Origin: Chrysaora quinquecirrha
Taxonomy: Eukaryota; Cnidaria; Scyphozoa; Semaeostomeae; Pelagiidae
Direction of reading: 5' to 3'
Length of the DNA stretch: 64,000 nt
NCBI GenBank assembly: GCA_014526335.1
Contig: JACTAT010000060.1
Span: forward strand, 6,366,898 to 6,430,897
The notes below the pieces were generated by a model that made no database searches, was not told where the DNA came from, and saw nothing but the letters and a program-made list of their open reading frames with translations. The position numbers and the translations under genes were made by a program. Of this stretch, positions 1-11,100 are shown one piece after another. Numbering within the stretch: position 1 is the first letter of the stretch; each line of letters opens with the position of its first letter.

Positions 1-125
1 GCCGAAGATTCACGGGAGAATGGCGATTTCCTGTAACGGGAACCACCGTAAGATGCGACGCCTCAGCCACATTGTCTCGGCATTGTGGATGCAAGTGGGG
101 AGCATTCATCTCCAGCACTGAGCAA
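1..125. repeat. Dispersed repeat fragment cut by the window edge
   Basis: This stretch is present in reverse orientation at 50700-50822, nearly base for base, and a more diverged relative lies at about 52210-52330. It has no long reading frame. I do not recognise the family; it could be part of a retroelement or of an old duplication. Confidence 0.6.
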
Positions 126-145
126 TGTTTTCGCTTTTCAAATTA

Positions 146-482
146 CAGTAGTTATTCGATTATCCGGCCTACTCGGGACATGAGATTTTTCAAAATGTGT
201 GCGGATAATCCAAAATTCCGGATAATCGAAAAGCAAAAACCAGTTACAAACTTACATGAGTACCTTTTTAAGATTATTTTGCAAACAAAAAATTCTCCGC
301 ATACTAGAATACTTGTAGTTTTAGAGTGAGTTTGCGATCTTTTTTATATTTTGATCTTCAAATGGTTTGTGCAAAGAAAAATAGAATATTCGCTGAATAA
401 TGCTTTCGTAGTAGAAAATTTTTGACGGGCCGGATAATCGAATTCCGGATAAACGAGGGGTCGGATAATTGAATAACTACTG
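146..482. mobile_element. Pogo/Tigger-like MITE flanked by TA
   Basis: The ends are inverted copies of CAGTAGTTATTCGATTATCC and sit between TA dinucleotides (144-145 and 483-484). A TA target site and ends that contain an ATTATCCG core fit the pogo/Tigger branch of Tc1/mariner. At 337 bp with no transposase frame it is non-autonomous. A second copy that has lost its right end starts at 45505. Confidence 0.7.
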
Positions 483-587
483 TACCCATATCGTACCCGA
501 AAGTTACGTATCTTTTGGATCCGTATCTTTTTCTCTCGTGTAAACGGCTCTAAATGAATGACAATAACAAACACATTATAAACTTAC

Positions 588-938
588 AAGCTCAACGGGT
601 TCATAATGCTTCCATCCAAGATAAGTCGTGTTTACAGATGCGCTTTGATTTGATTTGTCGATATCCAGCAGCTGGCAATTTTCATCGTTTACACTCGCGG
701 GTTGTTTGTAATTGATTGACCTGCATACGGCATTTCGCAGGCACTCTCTAACACAGTTTTTCGTTGATTTCTGGTAGCTCGTAATAAGATGTTCAGATCC
801 AGTTAAAATTGAATTTCGATCCGTCACTTTAAACAAAGCATCCCTTCTGCAATCACTTCTGAATATCTTTACACCGTTATTAACAGAAAACTTGAAACTA
901 AAACAAAGATAAAGTAGTGATGCAAATTTTGTCAACAT
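588..938 (-). CDS. PAN/Apple-domain secreted protein, first coding exon only (partial)
   Basis: The frame opens at an ATG at 938-936 with a hydrophobic N terminus (MLTKFASLLYLCFSF) that reads as a signal peptide. About 80 residues follow with PAN/Apple-like cysteine spacing (CVREC, then VCRSINY, then ENCQLL), a fold that usually binds proteins or sugars outside the cell. The exon ends at a good donor (CTT|gtaag, intron starting at 587), so the gene continues leftwards out of the window and its other domains are unknown. It is divergently arranged with the centrosomin-family gene that starts at 3670. Many cnidarian receptors and matrix proteins begin this way, so no finer name is justified. 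Confidence 0.6.
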
Positions 939-1682
939 GATGATGTTTGCTTGTAAAATCTATTATGGTAACAAACAAAAATGTGTGTAGTATTTATCGG
1001 GGACCTGCTGCATTGACGAAATAACAGCAACCTCGTTTTGGTGTTTGACGCTCCTCCTCCTATTCTCTATTGTCACAAACTGCCAATGATAGAGAAATGG
1101 CGACAAATAATTTCGCCTTCACGCGGGCGCTGACGTCGAAGTCAACAGCGCAATTTAATTTCGCCTGTCTTTTGAGTATAGAAGCTCGCTTTTCTTCATT
1201 CACACCCTTTCTTTGCTGTACAGTAGCTACTACACTAATGAAGTAAGGGGCGCGTTTTCGATTGGCGTCATAGCAGCTTTGAGAATGTTAGATTTCATAG
1301 CGACAGACAGATTCAGTATCATAGAGATGTTCAGTCGGTTATATTTATAAGAAAATCTCGAATGAGCCATTTACTCCCTTCTTTCTTGGCAGCCCGACAA
1401 TTTCAGCTCTCAGATCTTCTTAAAATGCTTAATTCCTATGCCTATGTCTGAAAAGCTGGTATCGAGCCAGAGAGCCTGACTATCGTACACCTGAGGAACC
1501 TGTCCTTACAAGACAGCAAAAATTTCAATGCTTTATTCAAGTTTGGGTAGGCAGGTATCTGATCAGTAAAATGACTGACCCTTACAAAGAGCGCTGACCT
1601 TCCTGGGCGTTTATACTTATTTTAGGTCATACCAATTATTTATTCTTCATTCCTACTTAAAAGAAATTACTGGACGCTAAGC
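939..1682. other. Intergenic stretch, no gene seen
   Basis: This is the upstream flank of the PAN-domain exon. I see no splice-bounded coding segment or repeat. Part of it (about 1050-1260) is relatively rich in CG dinucleotides and could hold the promoter of the leftward gene. Confidence 0.4.
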
Positions 1683-1865
1683 AATGTGGCGTCGTGGTGT
1701 TATCAAGCTGACTCGTGGTTTCAGGAGCTCAGTGTGGCCAGGGTTTGAACCTAGCCACGGTCGCGTACACCCATAGTGTCGGCAGGGTCGTAGTCTTGTT
1801 TAGTTAACCAAATGTACCTACTGAGATTCTAGCGACTGGCGCTAAATCACCATTTCACCTTCACT
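1683..1865 (+). mobile_element. tRNA-derived SINE, diverged copy
   Basis: It has a box-A-like TGGCGTCGTGG and a degenerate box B (GGGTTTGAACC), followed by the family body that ends in GCGCTAAATCACCATTTCACC. Better copies lie at 36298-36474 and 53427-53599 on the other strand, and fragments at 24962, 47452 and 59598. Confidence 0.75.
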
Positions 1866-2276
1866 ACTGATGTTGCTAAAACGGTTATTGTTATTGCGAT
1901 TTTGTTAAACTTTTTGTTGTTATGCAAAATGTTATTGAAAACTAGACTAAGTTTGCTTCGTTTATAACTCATCATGAATTTTTCATCAGTGGGTAGCTAC
2001 TGCGGGAAAGGACTTATTCAAATGATTATCAATAACATTAATCAATTATACATTATATTAATATATTATTTAATACAGTTGATTTATATTTGCTGAGATA
2101 TCATGAACATTTTGATATTAGTTTTGAGTTTGTGGCATCGGCTCCCTTGTGCACTTTTCTTGTGTCTAAGTAACATTTATCCACTGTAACCATGAAGTAG
2201 ACATACAGTATATACAGTAGATATATAGCAACATGGCAACATCAAGTCATACTGAATGGGCAAAAGCCTATGTATA

Positions 2277-2985
2277 AATTTTTTATACGTTTTCAATGGG
2301 GTTCTTGTAGTTTGCGTGATTTTGAGGTTGATTTGCAGATAAATAAGTTCAGAATTTTAAAGAGGTCCATTTATTGATAGCCCAGGGGGTACTCATTCAC
2401 TTTCAATACGGGGGGTCCATGCCACTATTTCCTTGCAGGCCCCCAAATATTGAATTTAATGTTTTGGAGACCCCAAATATTGCTATCCATTTTTGGACAC
2501 CTAAAATGTTTTCTCGGGTTTAGCCATCATTTTCATGACAGTTTACAATTTATAAGCTGTTGGCAGTTGGATGGGTCATTGTAATGAATCGCACCAAATC
2601 GCAAGATTCGTCCTTCAGATTTTTGGACCCCAAATATTGAATTTTGTCCATGTTACAATTCACAGACCCCAAATATTGAATAAGCTTACGTTTTCGGACC
2701 CCAAATATTGGCATGGACCCCCCGTATTGAAAGTTAATGAGTACCCCCTGGGATTGATAGAGGGGTGATAGGGAAGTGATACCTTGGCACCAGAGGGGTG
2801 GTACTTGGTACCAAAAGCTCCGAAAAAGGGTGGAACCTGGTACCTCTAACAATTCGACCAAAATTGGGATTACCTGGTACCAATTTTTTATACGTTTTCA
2901 GTGGGGTTCTTGCAGTTTGTGTGATTTTGAGGTTGATTTGCAGATGAATAAGTTCAGAAGTTTAAAGAGGTTAATTTATGGAGAG
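2277..2985 (+). repeat. Directly repeated segment pair
   Basis: Positions 2277-2372 and 2881-2985 are close direct copies (both hold TATACGTTTTCA followed by TGGGGTTCTTG). The first copy is interrupted by the MITE at 2381-2752. The area between the copies repeats GGTACC-containing words. I see no coding capacity. Confidence 0.6.
2381..2752. mobile_element. hAT-like palindromic MITE with 8-bp target duplication
   Basis: The inverted ends read CCCAGGGGGTACTCATT and the body repeats the word CCCCAAATATTG on both arms. ATTGATAG flanks both sides exactly (2373-2380 and 2753-2760). An 8-bp duplication is typical of the hAT and P superfamilies. The element is 372 bp with no protein frame. A second copy with its own perfect 8-bp duplication is at 50233-50624. 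Confidence 0.8.
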
Positions 2986-3099
2986 ATGGGTGACAGGCTA
3001 GTTTCGATCAAAATTTTGAACACGTGGTACAACTACGTGCGATTCGGGTGGGACGGTACCAAACCTTGTGGCACCGGTGCCAAAGACCCCCCTGTCACC

Positions 3100-3480
3100 C
3101 CTATTTTTATGCGGCAATTAACGCCACGCGTTTACTATTGTTCAACCCACACTCCCCTCCTGTTGCAATAGGTCTCGATGTGTGAAGGTTTCTAAAGGTA
3201 CGGACCTTTCTTGTGTTTTTACGCTCCAGTCGGACTTTCAATAGACCTCTATTTTTGCTGTGCTCTAATTTTGCGGAATATTCAAAGTTCCGACCGAATT
3301 TTTGGAAAAAATCCTAAGATCCAGCTCTAAAATGGCCGGATTTTTTTATCCAAAATATCCTCGTACACTTTTTTTGAGTAATTTGCCCCTCGCCCTTTTA
3401 CTCCCCTTATCTGAATCCTTTGCATTTTCCCCAATGCTGTTTTGGCGCCTTTTGCGATTCAATGTCCCATAATCCAACAG
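3100..3480. other. Intergenic stretch, nothing recognised
   Basis: AT-rich DNA upstream of the centrosomin-family gene, with no repeat copy or coding segment that I can support. Confidence 0.4.
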
Positions 3481-3516
3481 TAAACATTTGATTGAACAAT
3501 GCAAATTAGCAAACAG

Positions 3517-3557
3517 CCAATGAATGATGTCACTTGCGAAAAATCAAAATGGCTGCG
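3517..3557 (+). promoter_or_regulatory. Candidate core promoter: CCAAT, CRE-like and YY1-like words
   Basis: A CCAAT box (3517-3521), a CRE-like TGATGTCA (3525-3532) and CAAAATGGCTGCG (3545-3557, close to the YY1 consensus around ATGGC) lie within 41 bp, about 115-150 bp upstream of the start codon at 3670. YY1-type sites often sit at or just inside the transcription start of animal housekeeping genes. The start site itself is inferred. Confidence 0.4.
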
Positions 3558-3615
3558 CCACAAACAAAATGAACAACGACTTTCCAGAGCGATGAAAATG
3601 GAAATAAATCTGTAA
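3549..3615 (+). promoter_or_regulatory. Chain of three overlapping upstream ORFs in the presumed 5' UTR
   Basis: uORF1 (3549-3572, 7 codons), uORF2 (3569-3595, 8 codons) and uORF3 (3592-3615, 7 codons) each begin inside the stop codon of the one before, through ATGA overlaps. They precede the main ATG at 3670. If transcription starts upstream of 3549 they would be expected to lower initiation at the main start. The reading frames are seen; the effect is inferred. Confidence 0.45.
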
Positions 3616-3669
3616 AAACAACACATTAGGCTGTGGCTTCATTGTAACTGAAACGAAATAGAGCGAAAT

Positions 3670-4133
3670 ATGGATACCTTTTCAATGATGGATGATGATC
3701 CAACTTTGCCAATTGATTTTGACCAAAGGTAAAATATATTTAGGCCCGTCTGTGCTTGCTCGCAAATGTAATGAGAAAAGAAGTTTACCCTGCGACCCAT
3801 CTTTGTATCTACCTAACATATGCAAGCGCAGTATACCTATTATATCTTTGGTTGATGAATATTCACAGCCGAGTCAGTTCTGTGGGTCCTCTTGTCTTTA
3901 GACAAAATTGCAATTGTAAATTGCAAAAAATTGCAATAAATTACAACCTTTTCTTCTGTTTTCAGCACAAATCTCATGAAGTATCTCACAAGGGACAGAA
4001 AGGATGGAATGGAAAATCTACAAGAAGTCTTCTTTTCAAACCATGAAGATACGATTTCCATTTCTGAATCTGGCAAGTTATGATTCACATTTCACATTAT
4101 GGATTATGAAGACAGTGGTTGCATTGATGATTG

Positions 4134-4170
<37 letters not shown>

Positions 4171-4176
4171 AATGAT

Positions 4177-4213
<37 letters not shown>

Positions 4214-4603
4214 GAAGCCATTAGATACAGCGTGTCACCCAATATATAGATTAATTCAATTCAATTCAATTAGGTGGGGATGAAGGTGTGGGTATAAATG
4301 GGGTAAAAGAACCCCTAATGCTTCATACCACTGGTACTCAGTGCTTTGGGTTACCGTGTAGACAAGGTTAGGTGTCCAGGCAAAGTATTTTCTGTCTAGC
4401 TCAAGTACTCTTCCTATATATGCACTGTTCTTTAAATAATTGTCCAGCAGTAACCTTTAAAAAATCGAAGGTGCTGAGCGCATCAGCCTGCCAATCCTAT
4501 GGGCTCTCCATGCACTAGTTCGATCCCATCTTTGGCACTTTAAATTTGTTTTCTCTTTTTCTAAAATATTGTTTTGGGTGACATGCTGTACCTAACAACT
4601 TGT

Positions 4604-4690
<87 letters not shown>

Positions 4691-7600
4691 GTGAGGTTAT
4701 CTACTAGAGTTTCTTGTTGATGATGATCATGAAGATGATAATGGTAGAGATGATGATGCTGATGGTGATAATATTAATAATGATGATGATGATGATGATT
4801 ATGATGATGATAATAATCAATCATGATGACAGTGATTACAATGACCATGATTAATATGACATGTTCTTATTATTTTACAGAGAGCAAGCCTGGATCAGCA
4901 AGAAATGACCCAAATTCACCTGATCGAGGGACTATGAGGGATCATGAAGAGGTAATGCATGAATTTTCAAAGTTTTAGACATTGCCTACAGTCGCTAGTG
5001 TACAATCAGTCTTTAGATCTTCTCCGCGCACAACCAAACATCCAGTTTGGAAAGCCTGTTGATTTGTTTGTGGTGCTCCTGTTTTAACTACAGTTGACAT
5101 CCGCTATCTCGAACTCTCAATGGGAAATGGAGTTTGTTCGAGAAAGCGAATGTTCGAAATAACGGATGCCCCATATAAATGTAAAAAAATTATAGTTTTT
5201 AAGTCAGAAAAGGAACCCCTATTAACATGCAGGGTTACTGATCCCAAAGTTCATCAAACAAGTCTGGTATTTTTAACATAGGGGTCAAAGCTCATCTGCT
5301 TTCATCCCTACTATTGGTGAAATTAGGATAATGGCGATACAGCACATCTCGAAAGAGAACAGCTTCATCTATTGTATACATGGGCAGCATATCACTTAGC
5401 TGCTGCCATTCCTGCTCCGCTAGGCAAACTTATACATATTTTCAGCAGTTTTCCTCCATGGGAAATGGAAAATGGTTCGAGACAGCAAATGTTCGAGATA
5501 ATGGGGTTCGAGATAGCGGATGATTTTTCTATACAAACCCTATACCAAAACGAGGGGAAACGGAAAATCGTTCCAGGTAGCCAATGTTCAAGATAGCAGG
5601 CAGTTGAGATAGCTGATTTCAACTGTATTCAACAAGCTAGGTAGTCTGCTGATGTGTTTTATAGTATGCATAACTTAAATTTTACCGTCTTTTCATCATT
5701 TGTTATGTTTGTTAGATTATTGGCGCACTAAAGAAGGAAAATTTTGGTTTGAAACTGAGAATCTACTTTCTAGAAGAAAGATTGCAGATGGCTTATGAAG
5801 GAGATACAGAAGATATTCTAAAAACTGTGAGTGTGATTTTTTTTCTCCTGCGGGCTATGTTGCCCAGCAATTAGCATGCATCAAGGGTCGAATACATTGA
5901 AATCGAAAAGTATCAGGCAATCAAACTTTCAGACAAGATTTTCTCTGACCCTGAAAACTTGTTCAAAATTTTTTGACAATCTTTGTTCATGGAGATACTT
6001 TTCTTAAGAAGTGTGTAACACCCTGTTTCCCTTTATAACTGGAGGCAAACTTTCGAAATCTCTGACAATACAGTGGTGATATTGTTGTTTAACTGAAAAA
6101 CAGAAGTTTCAGAAATGTACTGAGAAAAGGGTCCAAAAGTTTTTTGTCCAAAGTTATTTGTCTGAAATTTTCCGTTATTAATATAAATGGTTATCACCTT
6201 ATGATCGAAGCTGCAACTCTGTTATGCAATCTGATTGGCTGAAAACGTTCAAATGTGACGTAATGATAGGGCATTATTATCCGGTAATTCCTCTCATTAC
6301 ATCAAATGTTCGAAATTTTTAGATTTAGAAAGCCATACCAAATGGCTTGGTTGTAATGGCTTCAAACATGATAAGTTAGCCACAAGTTTTGTAATCATAA
6401 ATGGTCTTAGGGTAATAAACAATATAATAAATTTTTCCTTTGGTCAATATCAAAGGTACTATAATATCTGGATAATATATTCTGGTCTTGCCCCCAGCAG
6501 CAGTAATCATAGGCTTAGTAAACACCTGGTCAGTAGTCATGAGTGCTGTGTGTGACATCACACTCCTGTATGCAGTATGCTGTTTAAGTGTTACTTAATT
6601 TTCTTCATCACTACTGAGATGCATGTCATCAAAGAGCAGCTTTGGTAGAACATCTCATTTACTTTGCAAGCTGCTATTACCAGGACATTAATATCTAGAT
6701 TCGATATAAATTTAAGACATGATCTTTACACAGGTATGTCAGCTAATGGCTTTGCTCTGAATACAGGTCCAAGAGCTCTTGATAATGCTCAATAGACCTC
6801 ATTAACTTGCATTTAGATTTACTTTAGAGTTCTTTTGCTTCAGTAGCAGTCCAACGCTTTAAGTGTAAGGATTACACACATTTTTTTAAGAAGTCCTTTA
6901 TAAGGAATGTAGTACTCGGATAGGCAAAAACTTAAAGAATTCCAGTACTGGATTAGAGACTATTAAGGAATCTGATCTATTAAAAGTGATGAAGTCTTAT
7001 GAAGCTGATCATTTACATGTATAAACGAGCAAGCAACACTCTTATTGTCAATGGTTTAATTAGTATTAATTTCTATTTGTCTTCTGACACCTTCATGTCC
7101 CTATATTCCCTTGCCCCTAGGTTTATTTTAAAGAAACAAGTATAAAAGTTAAGGAATTGCTAAGAAATTCTCAGTACTCAAATTGGCTGTTAGTTAAGGA
7201 ATTTTCAGTACTGAGCCTGAACTGATCTTCCTTATAAAAAATGCGTGTAATTTAGTTTTGGTATGTTTTCTTGAATTTATGAGATTGATCTTTTATTCAG
7301 AACATTGAGCTGAAAGTCAACATTGAACAACTGAAGAAAGACCTGACTGAAAAACAGAATTTGCTTATTAAAGCTTCGTAAGTTTGTGAAATTCATTAAA
7401 ACTATGCTACATTACAACTAAGAGTGCGTTCTTTTGGAGCCAAGCAAGAGTTTGATTCGACATTGTTCTATTCTTTTCATACCAGTAGCGAAGCTGCTTC
7501 GCTAATCCCGACCGAATCAAGCGAATTGCTTTCGTAGTAATTCGCCTCTATTGTTTAGCAAAGCAAAAACAACTTTCTTTGTTATTTTGAAACTGATTCG

Positions 7601-8143
7601 GTTTTTCGTTGTTGTTTCTTGCTGCCTCATTAGGTTCCGTGATAATTTAGGACTGGGTCGAGTCTGATTTTTGCGCCAAAATGACTGGAAAGGAGGCGAC
7701 GCGGCGACGCCAACCTGTTAAGATTTCTGTCTAGCTGTTGGATATTAATGATTTATTGCGTGGATTTTCGTAGTTTGTTGGGACAGCTACTTGAAATAGG
7801 CTAGATATTTCTTTGAAATTTGAAGTTTGCTTGAAATATCGAATCAAAGAGTTCGTTTTGCTTCGATTCCACATTGTCATTGAATCAAAAAAGTGAAGCA
7901 AATCTCTGATTGGCTTCAAAAGAATCCACCCTAAGACTAAAATTAAGACTAAAAAATGTGAGGGGGTTGGCAAATTTTCGAAAATGAATAAGCGTCTGGG
8001 AGGAGAATCAGGGACCAGTTTTTTGCTTTTTAACCATATAGCGTCTTAAATTCCATGTTTTGAATTTTCAATGACGTTTCAATTTCAATTACAGTAAAGC
8101 AATGGAGACGATATCTGTTGAAAGTGAAAAGCACATCAATAAC
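3670..8143 (+). CDS. CDK5RAP2: Centrosomin-family gene, exons 1-6: N terminus and CM1
   Basis: Exons: 3670-3728, 3966-4072, 4881-4951, 5716-5826, 7301-7377, 8095-8143. They give an acidic start (MDTFSMMDDDPTLP), a Ser/Pro-rich linker and, from about residue 72, the conserved CM1 block GTMRDHEE plus IIGALKKENFGLKLRIYFLE, then EERLQMAYEG and NIELKVNIEQLKKDLTEKQ. CM1 is the gamma-TuRC binding element of centrosomin, Mto1 and CDK5RAP2. The exon 2 donor must be GC (CTG|gcaagt at 4073), because the only nearby GT donor puts a stop into exon 3. Exon 3 ends in phase 0, which starts a long series of phase-0 introns. Confidence 0.9.
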
Positions 8144-11100
8144 GTAAGCATAGCCTACCATTTTCAGGTCTTTTACTGGTCATTTTATGGTCCTTGCCAT
8201 AAGATCAAACAAACATTTGAAACATTTGTCAAACATTTGAAATTTGCATGTCAAACATATTGTTTGACCGTTTGATCAAATCAAACAACATTGCTCCTCA
8301 AACATTTGTTGCCTGATTCAAGCTTAAAGTGTGTTTCAAAAACATTTTTGAGCGAATTTTGCTTGTCAATCAATGGTTTTTCATTGTGGCTTAACTGTCA
8401 AACATTGCTGGTAACGCAAATCTCAAATGTTTGATCGACAAGGGCCTAACGTTTCCGGAGTTTGATATGTTCGGAATTACAAGGCCTCACCAACATCTAC
8501 CATGTTTTTCAGCTTAAAGACGAATTTACAAAGCAGTTCAATGATATGAGGGATCAGTTACAGGAGGAACTTGACCAAAGAGAGAAGGTATCAAAGCTGC
8601 AATTCTATAGATGCGTTCATTGTATTTTCATGAAAGTTTCTAGAATATGAGATTCGCGAAAACTTGTTATCTTAAAAGCTTCTATTCTTCGATCAAAGAG
8701 GGATTGAATCTTTTATCATCGAACCTCTCTGTTATCGACCTAAAACTGTGGCTAAACTAGGGGATATGTGGCAAGTGACATTGTATTCGGTGTGCTTCCC
8801 AAGGTGGCTAAACATGCGAGTGACTAGTGAGCAACATGTTCTCCGAATCGCGGAGATGATGTTTCTGTTGTCTCTCAGAAACATTTGCGTGTCTCTCGCT
8901 ACAAATTTTGTCGAGTGCTTCAAAGTTTCTAAGGTGGCTAAACTGGGAGATATCGAAGAGACATGTTGCAGGGTAGACACAATCGCGCGCGAAATGTCTC
9001 CTAGTTTTGCCAGGCCTTACGAGAAAAATGTTGAGTCTCTCTGATAATTGAAACTCGTTTAATTTCTATATTATCAGAACATAGCCAATATAATGTGGCA
9101 CTTTTGAACAACAACAACATCCACTTTTCTGTATTTGCTTTAAAGACCTGGCTTAATACATCTTACTTGCTTGTCACTCAAATGTTTAGCCACCCTGGGA
9201 GACACGCCTAGTACAATGCTGCGTGCGAAACGTCTCCTAGTTTTGGGACAACCCAAAGACGATTGAGTCGTTCATAATATCTATGTCATTAGCATCTCCT
9301 GTTCACGTCTAATGTTTTATATTTTCTTTTGTAGGAAATAGCCAATAATCAGGTTGAGCTAGAAGAACTTAACAAGAAAATTGTAAGCTACTATGCTTCA
9401 CCTGCCCATTTAGTGATGATCTTCATACAATTTGTTCTTCATTTGTTAAAATCAGCTGTATAGTTGCGAGAACTCTTACCTGTGTTGACAAGTAAAGGTT
9501 ACTTGTTTAATTGCTTGCTTACTTGAATTTGCCCCAGTCAAACACGCCCTATTTTTATTAATTGAGATATTGACAAAGTAATGGTTATGGAACTCTTTGT
9601 AAATGGATCAGATATGTCATGATCGTATTGCTTCTTAGGTGGAGACTGAAAAGTTACGACACGAGCTGGAAAACAATTTGGACAACTTCAAAGGTGATTC
9701 CAGTGTTATTGAGAAGATGCAGTCTAAGCACAAGGAAATAGAGGTAAATTGAATTCTTCTGTTTTTTAACAATCATGTATATTTCCAGACGGTCAAGTAA
9801 CTCTATTTTGACAAATTTCTCTGATATTCTTCTTTTCTTTTGTTGCTAACCCCTTTTTCATGAGCTGGGTTTAAAATCTAAACCTCTTTGGTTTATTTAG
9901 TCTCATTTTCTTTTGTCCCGTTAATTTTCTTTTGTTTCTTAAGGAGAAGTACGAAAAAGAAAATTCAAGAGAAAGATTTGTGAGTAGCAACTTCAAGTTT
10001 TGTTCAATTACTTCATCCCATTCCCAACTGTGTGTTTGTTTTCGTTTGCTTTGTGTATCTTATCTCTTTAATCTATTCACAAACTCTGAAACATAGAAAC
10101 CAAGGTCTGTTTCTATTAACAATAAAAATCATTTTAAGTATTGTTTATCTATTTATTTGCTCATTCATTATATATCTATTTATCTATTGATTTGTTTATT
10201 TATAGATTTGTTTATTTATTCATTTATTAGTTTATGTATTTGTTAAATTGTTCACTCATTTTATGTTTATTTAGTTTTTTCTTTATTTATTCACTTATTT
10301 ATTTAGTTACCTTGTTAATTTTTTTATTTATTTATCGATTTATTAATTAATTTAAAGATAAAATATCATCCTTGACTGTTTATCTTTAATGAACTTTGTT
10401 GATTGTTAGTGATGTTTAATAAAGTAATCACATTATATTACAAGAAAATAATTGTTTAGGAAAATCAAAGATTTGATGGAAAGGGCGTCAGACGAACATG
10501 CTGAAGACCAGGTATTATTTGATTCAGTACATCGGTTTTGAGTCATGTATTTGGGACAGATAGGGACGTGAATTATCTCCTAATCATTGATATGTTTATA
10601 ATAATTATATCCAAGTTTATTTCTTATCCAATTTAATCGTTTCTTGGTAGATCAAGGATCTTAAAGCGATCATTGCTGAAAAAGATGTTAAAATACAGGT
10701 CAGTTAAGAAAACCTCTTTCCCTAAAACAGCTTATAAAATTTCAATTTTTCATTTGGTAGTCTTAAGCTAGAAATACAGCTCTAAGACGAAATTATACGA
10801 CTGTTCTCTGAGATAATCTGTTTTTAAATGTATTTTGTGTTGTTGATTTTTTAAGGCCAGTATTGACAATTTCAAATTCAACGGGCTCTTCTCAAATTTT
10901 TTCAAATGCCCTTGAATTTCCCAATGTTTTTCCGAGTTAACTGAAAAATTTTCTTTTTACTTTTTTTAGAATTTGCAAGATGGGTTGAAAGATTTGGCAA
11001 GTCAGAGTCCAGATAGATCAAACCAACATTACGAGGTACGTTAAACTGCTCTTCCCTTATGAACAAAAATTTATTCTCATCCTCCATGAGGAGTGTATCA

